A program made the position numbers and the translations under genes. A DNA stretch of 64,000 nucleotides from Batrachochytrium dendrobatidis JAM81 (Eukaryota; Chytridiomycota; Chytridiomycetes; Rhizophydiales). This document shows positions 57,301-64,000 of this stretch, piece by piece; position 1 is the first letter of the stretch; the number at the start of each line of letters is the position of its first letter. Under the pieces are notes generated by a model. That model did not search any database and had not been told where the DNA came from. It saw only the letters and a program-made list of their open reading frames with translations. The stretch is taken from assembly GCF_000203795.2 (NCBI RefSeq), contig NW_006281101.1, positions 1,141,279-1,205,278 on the forward strand. Direction: 5' to 3'.

Positions 57301-60187
57301 AATACAAATCAAGCTATCTGAAACATCTTGATGGCCAACATCATCACTTGAATTGTTTTGAAGACGATCATAGTGAGTATGATCAGGCTGAAGACCAGAA
57401 CGATCATATTGATGAGAAAATATTGGAACAGATGCAGGCGCGACAACAATGGAACCATCCTCATGACCAAGGACAATATGCTTTCGAAGAATGAGTGTAG
57501 CAGCAGTAGCTCGTGTGCCCGACATGTGCTGAACCGGCCATAGATCTTGAAATGCGATTTCTAAAATCAAAAAATATGTAAATACAAGACCCAATTAAAA
57601 TGAATAGATTTGCAATACAATGAATAGGCATGACTTGCCAACATTTGAAGCAATGCTCAACATTTCAAACTGATATTGTTTTGCTTCTGGTGTAGTGCGA
57701 TTGGTAGCAGCCAGACTTATTTGTGCCAAGTTTTCTTTGTCAGTAATATTAGGCATGCAAACATTGCGAACATTTTGTCCAAGCAAACTCGCCCAAAAAT
57801 GAGTTTGTGTGAGTCGAAATGTACTCTGAGCTTCCATTTCAAATCGAAGCAAAAGCATAGAGTTTTGATGTGCAGCCAAATTTGCCTCGACAACACAAAT
57901 TAAAACATGCATATTCAAATGCGACTGCAAACTATTACTTGTATCAAAGACTGCAATGCATGTTGCTTTCCTAATACAGTCATTGACACGAATTAGCTAG
58001 CCAATTATAATTATTTCTATCAATCTAGGGTGACAAAGGTTACAGCACTTATAGTAGAAGAATGTATTACAAATAAAACCAAAACAGTGCAATCTTACTT
58101 GTAATCCTGGTAGCTATTGATAGTGATTTTAGATTGATTTACATAAACTGCAGTTTTTCCATCTGAAACAAGTGCAATAACGTCATTTGGAATGTCGAGG
58201 CATGAAATGGAATTCAAGTCATCAGCTGGTCCAAGATAATATACATGAGAAGTTCCATCAGTGGTCCATAGTATCATTGTGCGCTCAGAAAGAAATTTGA
58301 ATCCAGCCCATGATCGTTTGGGTCCAGGACATTCAATGCATACAAGAAGGTTTGAAGTAGTTTTGTTTAGTACAAATACCTGGCATAAAAAATGTATATA
58401 GCGAATAAACAGTTAGCATTATATACATTATTATTTGATAAATAGTCGAGAATCAATGTTACAGATTGCTAGTATACGATATAAAATATGTGAAGCCAAC
58501 ATCAAACTCACAGAGCAAAATTTATGTTGTAAAACACAGATAATATGCTTGTCGAATCGATTTTGTTGAAGATCAAAAGCTGCAGTATGCTCTGGTAGAT
58601 GTAAATTGTAAGCTTGTGGATCATGTGTAAATGTCATGATATTTTCATCGAATATAAGTTGGTGCAAATAGCCATCAAATGTAACCGCAATGATCTGCTC
58701 AGCCTTTTTATTGTCTAGATTTCAGTGTGTTTAAGCAAAGATTTAGTAAACAGATTGCATTTTTGATGAATATCCACACATGCATGTCAAAAACAGCTGG
58801 TAGACAGGATTAGGGCTGATAGTAGGGACTTTCCAGATGAAATATTCAGTAATCAAACAATATAATACCTGTCGAGTATAGCGATGCAGATGCAAACCAT
58901 TGCTCTGAAAAAAGTGCAAACTTTTTGACAACCTTGATGGAAATAGAGTCAATATCAAATAGTGGCTAGAGGCTTGGCCCAAATTAACTGACACACTTTT
59001 GCATTCAATTACCTCGAGTGTTGATGAGTCTAGGATAGTTATATGGCTTCCAAGTCCGTAACAAAACAAATATTTCCCATTTGTGGTTTTCTATTACAAT
59101 GTAGATGAAATAATTATCAAGTCAGTGTATACAACAAGTGACGAGTGTTTTTGCAAATTTACTATTTCTTATACATACTAAAATGCCACTAGGCACGCAA
59201 TCGATTGCGTGCGGATTCGATTGCAAACAGCGACCATCTGCTATATCCCACATTGAGATTTCACTATACACATCAATCAAAAATTAGAATCACGAATCAA
59301 GCCCTATATTATCTCTGATACGTCATACTAATAGACAGCGATTCAAGTAAAACTATCTAGACGCCCTCATTAATGAAATGGCAAGGATGACAGGAAAGAA
59401 ATGCATTTACCCATCTTGAGATCCGGATAAAACAATGTTTTGTTTAGTGGATGCCGACTCTACTTCAATGCAGCACAGTAATAGCACGGATATTTCATTT
59501 GAATGGCCAATCGATACAGAACGAGGAACTAGCTAGAATCATGGTTTTGAAAATGGAGCAAAAGTGGTACAAGATTAGCTCGTCTATTTGGCGTATAAAA
59601 CCATGCAATACTTTTAAAAATCTCATTTTGTTGTATACAACAAAATGGCATGTGTATCTGAGCAAGTAGACGATGTATTTTTGAGCGTTTTAGTAGATAC
59701 TTTGATAATGCAGTGTAAACTTGTACAAAGCAATGCAACGGATAGAAAAAGTTGCACATCATCAGTCCAAAAACATGATACAATGGTTCTGCATGCATCA
59801 TGATTAATGGACAGTGATATTTTCCACGATACATGTTCGACTGATTCATTGAGAATGGCTTGACGAATAGCAACTTAAGCCAGAACAGACTATCGGATGA
59901 TTGCGGTTTGTATTGGGTCTAAACAGTAAATCATCAACGCCCCGTCCAGACTTGAACTAACCTGGCTCTACTAGTCGAATTCATTATGGGTGAAATAGTG
60001 ACAGGAATAAATGGCCACCACACTGACTGCTCACCTGTGCATTAGTATGGTCGACTGAGTAGATGGAAATAGTTCCACATTTTGACCCAGAAACAACAAA
60101 CGCCCCGTCGTCAGTGGATGTAGCACAAGTAAGCTTGGATTGTGGAGGAGTCTGCCAGCAAGCAATAGGAACAATGAGTGAGGACAT
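54388..60187 (-). CDS. WDR7: WDR7 / rabconnectin-3 beta WD40 protein
   Basis: There are twelve exons: 60187-60035, 59532-59411, 59263-59179, 59090-59013, 58902-58869 (34 nt), 58714-58512, 58379-58099, 57970-57639, 57560-56028, 55937-55839, 55725-55136 and 55035-54388. All phases close, giving 1,385 residues. The N-terminal propeller includes MSSLIVPIACWQ, VLSGSQDGEISMWDIADGRC and LERTMILWTTDG-type strands. The second includes GHKNAITALFVPHF and SRDGIVKLWNVSSGELLG. After a variable linker and a helical region (MELIGRAFAIWEPHI), the C-terminal propeller has FILRGHTRPVHAVSFSNDGK. WDR7 pairs with DMXL (Rav1) to assemble the vacuolar H+-ATPase. Intron 8 (57638-57561) uses a GC-AG splice site. Confidence 0.9.
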
Positions 60188-60721
60188 GCTCTTGAAGCAA
60201 TATACTCGAGTTGTAAAGATGTTTGAAATTGTTCAAGGAATCGACTTCAATTGGCATTCTTGGCGCGTTCGAATCTGCAGTCAAATGCCATCACACATGC
60301 ATCAACACTCGATCTTGCATGAATATCTGCCATATTGTTCATCAGACACGCTAAATATCAATTTTGTATTCCAACAGGTTTCAAAATATTCAAACCAGTA
60401 AAAGACTCAAAGTATTATATTAATAATGACTGGACTGCTTGAAAGTACTGGTACGTAGTGGAATAGAATGGAGTAATGAGATCTCGAGGATAAAAATCAA
60501 TTAAATCATGATGATGCAGCATAAAGCAGGGTTTACAAGAATATAATGTGCATGCTAGAAATTAAATGCTATTGTAGATAAAATAGTCCAAGTGTATTGC
60601 TGGTATTAGTCTGCAAGGGAATAGACAATAAAAATATATAATTGTGATGCAACGACAACTATTTCTCATTCCAAGAATCGGCTAATGGATAGTATCGGTT
60701 ATCCATATCAAAAAATGGGTT
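60188..60721. other. Spacer upstream of WDR7 and downstream of the zinc-finger gene
   Basis: This is 534 bp of AT-rich DNA. It holds the WDR7 promoter and the 3' flank of the zinc-finger gene. No gene is supported. Confidence 0.4.
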
Positions 60722-63259
60722 CTACGCGCTGGCATTGCTTGCCATATCTGTTGAATCATTCATATCTCCTAGTTCACTTGCTGGAGTGTAATGAAATTGA
60801 GCTGCATTATCATCGTATGTAGCACCTGATTCAGTTTGAAGTATATGAGGAGATGATCCAAGACCTTGAGTCAAAATATCATTATAATTGTAGTCTCTCC
60901 CAGTGCTACTCACACGCCTTCTGCGTTCATTGTGTAGTTGTTCAAGATTCTGGATTCTAAGCATCATTGACATGAGTTTGGAATTGTAGTCTTGCTCCAT
61001 AGTGACCAAGCGATTAGTTAAAATATGATTTGTAGAAATTAGTTGAGCAACTTGAAGACGGGTCAAAGATATATCTTGTAGAAGCTGTGCATTTGTAATG
61101 GATGGATTTAAAGGCTGTTGAAATGGTACATGGTACTGAGAACGCATTGGCAAATGGTGTTCAGAATGTGAAGCTGCAGGATGACTAAACCGTCTATGTG
61201 AAATCAACTGGTCTGTCTCGTGTGGATAAACATGTGCACCAAGTATTCTGGGTAGAGTAGTCAAAGCGAATGATTCACGATGAGATGCTGATGTAGTAGA
61301 ATATTCTGAAAGCGATGTTTGCTGTCGATCTTGGGCTGACATGAAACCCTCTGGCCGTATACCTTGCATTTGATCGTGTAAAATCCATGAGCTATTTTCA
61401 ATTGTATTGTCACTTTCCAAATCACTTGGCGTGTGATTTGCAGCATAGTTGAGAGTAAAAGGAACAGTTGTTTCTTCACTATTGGCAGAAACGACTGCTC
61501 TATCGCCAATTGTGCTGACAAGGGCCGTGCTAGGAGTAGATGATTCTAGCCGATTAGAAAGTTGGAGATGCACGGGCATTGAGCTGATGTGTGTACTTTG
61601 GCGAGAGAGCAGACCTAAATGAACAGCTGTTTGTGCACTAGTACTTGATGGCTTTGGAGATTTGTCTTTTAATGTAGATGATGGATGTATGAAATGGCTT
61701 GACTGTGGGAGGGATGCATACTGTAGTATACGATCGGTTGTTTCAGCATGAGATGGCGATTGACCTGTGTTGATATGGAGTACATGTGAATCATGAGCAT
61801 GGCCTCTATCGTCCCGAGTCGGGTTAATATGAGATTGGCGAAGATTAAGGTGAGGCTGTCCATATAATGCAGGAGATTGCCAAGACAATGATGAATCTGA
61901 ATCGATATTTCTATATGAACGATGATGTCGAGGATTTATATACATTTGATCTCGAGAATAAATATGCTCTTGCTGATGAGTCTGGACTTGATCCACAGGC
62001 CGTGAGGTATCAGTAAATGGCAAATTTATAGAATAAAAGGCGGATGGAGAGTGCTGAGATTTGACATCTACAGACAACGAAGTGAATGGTGTTGAAGGAG
62101 GTTGATACGATGTTGAACTATAGAAAGACTGCTCTTGCTGCGGGTTTAACCTGTCTGAAACTAAACCACGCCTGATAGTATCAAATCCTGTAGAGTTTAT
62201 CCTAACATCATGATCTTTGTCGTACTCATTTATTTCTTTGGTGGTACGATCTGATTTAATTTGGGGGTTGTATCTAGATGGACTGTGTGGATAATGGATC
62301 GTGCTTATATGGCTTGAAGTCGGACCTGTCATAGGATACGTACTATTGCTACTGTGTGACATTTTCTGGTCGTGTAAATCTACAGTTAAACCATGAGATT
62401 CAAAGGTATTCTCTGATGACGACGCTCCATAAGTTTTTGCAGGATAATGGTAAGCTTCGACTGAGCTGGATCCAAGCCAAGGTTGATGATTGTATGATGA
62501 AGTACTCTCTCCCATTGTACTGCTACTAATACTATGACTGGAATGATGGTGACTTACAGCAGCAGTAGTTCCTGCAGCTCCAGATGTGCCTAAAACTCTA
62601 GAGTAACCAAATGAACCATGAGCCAAAGCTTTACCTACCTCTGTATAAGGCGACACGGCATATCGTCCAGAAGCGCCAGCACAAGGACCGCGTTCACCTC
62701 CAGCTCGATAATGTCTGTTCAAAGCGTCTTGTCGAGCAAATGTACGATGACAAAATGAACATTGAAACGGTCGATCTCCTTTATGGAGTAGTTCATGTCG
62801 TTTAAGATCATGAAGTCTAGTAAATGACAAAGTGCATAGTCGACACGCAAATGGACGGACTCCTGAATGTGCCAGCTGGTGATTTCTAAGATTGAGAATC
62901 TTGGAAAAGGAGCTCGAGCATAAACTACAAGCAAACGGTTTTTTGTTGGTAGAATTAGGCAGGGCTCGAATTGCAGTCAGCATTTCGCGTGTATATCCTG
63001 CCTGCTGCAACTCTTCATTAGTCAAATTGCAACTGCTTCCAGGCATGCGAATGCGACTAACTTCTATTCCAGTTGAATAAGTAGATCCAGATGCATTATT
63101 TTGAAAAGAAAGATCTATTTGTGGTTGCTGGCTGGATTGATGGGAGCGCTGTTCGTGTTGGTCGGCCTGAGATTGTAATGATGATTGCTGAGATAACGTA
63201 TTTGAATCCAACTGTGATTGCTCATCATTGGTATCTGCAAATGGTTTGCTTGGGAACAT
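60722..63259 (-). CDS. C2H2 zinc-finger transcription factor (three fingers)
   Basis: It is a single exon of 845 residues with ATG 63259. After a Gln/Ser-rich N terminus there are three consecutive fingers at about residues 108-190: FACSLCSSSFSKILNLRNHQ, FACRLCTLSFTRLHDLKRHE and FQCSFCHRTFARQDALNRH. The third has a degenerate spacing (HYRAGGERGPC). The remaining 650 residues are disordered and rich in Ser, His and Gln, with a short coiled coil near the C terminus (TNRLVTMEQDYNSKLMSMML). Such factors regulate stress or development in fungi. The target cannot be inferred. Confidence 0.85.
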   Translation of the reverse strand: MFPSKPFADTNDEQSQLDSNTLSQQSSLQSQADQHEQRSHQSSQQPQIDLSFQNNASGSTYSTGIEVSRIRMPGSSCNLTNEELQQAGYTREMLTAIRALPNSTNKKPFACSLCSSSFSKILNLRNHQLAHSGVRPFACRLCTLSFTRLHDLKRHELLHKGDRPFQCSFCHRTFARQDALNRHYRAGGERGPCAGASGRYAVSPYTEVGKALAHGSFGYSRVLGTSGAAGTTAAVSHHHSSHSISSSTMGESTSSYNHQPWLGSSSVEAYHYPAKTYGASSSENTFESHGLTVDLHDQKMSHSSNSTYPMTGPTSSHISTIHYPHSPSRYNPQIKSDRTTKEINEYDKDHDVRINSTGFDTIRRGLVSDRLNPQQEQSFYSSTSYQPPSTPFTSLSVDVKSQHSPSAFYSINLPFTDTSRPVDQVQTHQQEHIYSRDQMYINPRHHRSYRNIDSDSSLSWQSPALYGQPHLNLRQSHINPTRDDRGHAHDSHVLHINTGQSPSHAETTDRILQYASLPQSSHFIHPSSTLKDKSPKPSSTSAQTAVHLGLLSRQSTHISSMPVHLQLSNRLESSTPSTALVSTIGDRAVVSANSEETTVPFTLNYAANHTPSDLESDNTIENSSWILHDQMQGIRPEGFMSAQDRQQTSLSEYSTTSASHRESFALTTLPRILGAHVYPHETDQLISHRRFSHPAASHSEHHLPMRSQYHVPFQQPLNPSITNAQLLQDISLTRLQVAQLISTNHILTNRLVTMEQDYNSKLMSMMLRIQNLEQLHNERRRRVSSTGRDYNYNDILTQGLGSSPHILQTESGATYDDNAAQFHYTPASELGDMNDSTDMASNASA

Positions 63260-64000
63260 TAAACGCAAATGTATGCGTTCAACTCTTTCTAATACAGAAA
63301 GCTAAACTACAATGTATTGAGACTAATAAAAATAGCTAATTAGAATAGATTTTAAACATCTCGATTTGAATATATAGGCAAAATAGACAGAAATCTTGTC
63401 AGTGCAATGAATAAATCATCAGCATGACTTGGACAGCAAATTGTAGACAGTGACGAGAAATCAATTAGCCAAACAATAGTGTGAATCTATCACAATGGCT
63501 AACCTAAACATATACCTCATGCATGATTATATTAGTGATTGGCATAATCCATCATTGTCTGCAGTGATAAGAATGCAACTGCTACAAACTGGGATTGCCT
63601 TTTTACACATAATGCATAGTCCATCAAACCTTGCAATACACCACTATGAATGAATAGACCCTAGATATTTCTAGAATCGCAGTATTTAAGATGCATTGAT
63701 AGCATTCACTTGCCGCGTACAATACAAATCACTTGATAAGAGTATCAATGAAGGTAACCAGGCGTTGAAGAGTTGAGGTGCAGAACCAATCATTTCGATG
63801 AACAATGCATGAGGTTGAAGTGGGAATGTATATTGCATTACAAGGCAGCCATAGGATTCATCAAGAATAGATCATGAGCATGGCAATATGAGCTATTAAT
63901 GCTTCATGATTTCAATGAAAATTCCCACATGCTCCCAGGTGGAAATAGGGAAGAAGCAACACATGAAGATCGTGAATGCACTTTACATGTGTATTAGGTC
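63260..64000. other. Upstream region of the zinc-finger gene, to window end
   Basis: Here are 741 bp with no convincing reading frame, RNA gene or TIR element copy. It presumably contains the promoter of the zinc-finger gene. Confidence 0.4.

Noticed and set aside
59529..59873. Minus-strand reading frame of 114 codons
   Set aside because: It falls mainly in intron 1 of WDR7, has no family resemblance and begins without supporting context.
1..64000. tRNA genes, CRISPR arrays, prophage or bacterial-type operons
   Set aside because: No clear T-loop/A-box-B-box pairs, spaced repeats or phage genes were seen; introns and gene content are eukaryotic.

Overview
The window is nuclear DNA of a fungus. 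It encodes 24 protein genes on both strands, and most are interrupted by short spliceosomal introns (mostly 65-150 nt, GTAAGT/GTATGT donors, CAG/TAG acceptors). The gene mix points to an early-diverging zoosporic fungus, i.e. a chytrid, possibly of the Batrachochytrium/Rhizophydiales type; this is inference. The mix includes a WDR7/rabconnectin-3 beta, a TMEM135, a cysteamine-dioxygenase-type thiol dioxygenase, an HEI10-type RING protein, Spa2-like scaffolds, and a secreted LPMO-like protein with a cysteine-rich chitin-binding-like tail. No tRNA, rRNA, CRISPR array, prophage or bacterial operon was recognised.

Layout. 1-8 kb: AP-1 gamma-adaptin (minus, runs off the left edge), divergent from a TMCO4/DUF726 hydrolase-fold membrane protein, then aldose 1-epimerase and a CRAL-TRIO protein with a C-terminal anchor. 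8-11 kb: an unrecognised small gene divergent from AATF/Bfr2. 11-19 kb: two Spa2-like polarity scaffolds in tandem on the minus strand. 19.5-24.5 kb: a PPPDE-thioredoxin-PUL fusion and a mitochondrial carrier. 25.8-34 kb: an ADO-type thiol dioxygenase, NIPSNAP, proteasome subunit alpha-4 class, and RMND1/DUF155. 34.7-42.6 kb: LPMO-like protein, indoleamine 2,3-dioxygenase, and a large PPR-like protein. 43-52.5 kb: ankyrin-DIL protein, COX17, TMEM135, a type I membrane protein and a mitochondrial-looking unknown. 52.9-63.3 kb: HEI10-like RING protein, WDR7 (12 exons) and a three-finger C2H2 factor.

The genes are not an operon or cluster. Some themes recur: mitochondrial proteins (COX17, NIPSNAP, RMND1, PPR, carrier, possibly IDO), vesicle traffic and acidification (AP-1 gamma, WDR7), and cell polarity (Spa2-like pair, ankyrin-DIL). 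Several neighbours are head to head with short shared promoters.

The intergenic DNA carries a dispersed, non-autonomous element found about ten times. It has terminal inverted repeats near CAGCCGTATTCACGTAAA and TA at both ends, as expected of a Tc1/mariner-type MITE. One copy lies inside intron 1 of the AP-1 gamma gene and accounts for that intron's unusual length. A separate 240-bp direct repeat (about 98% identical) lies on both sides of the IDO gene. Exon boundaries below were placed by eye, using reading-frame continuity and remembered protein families; no search was run.
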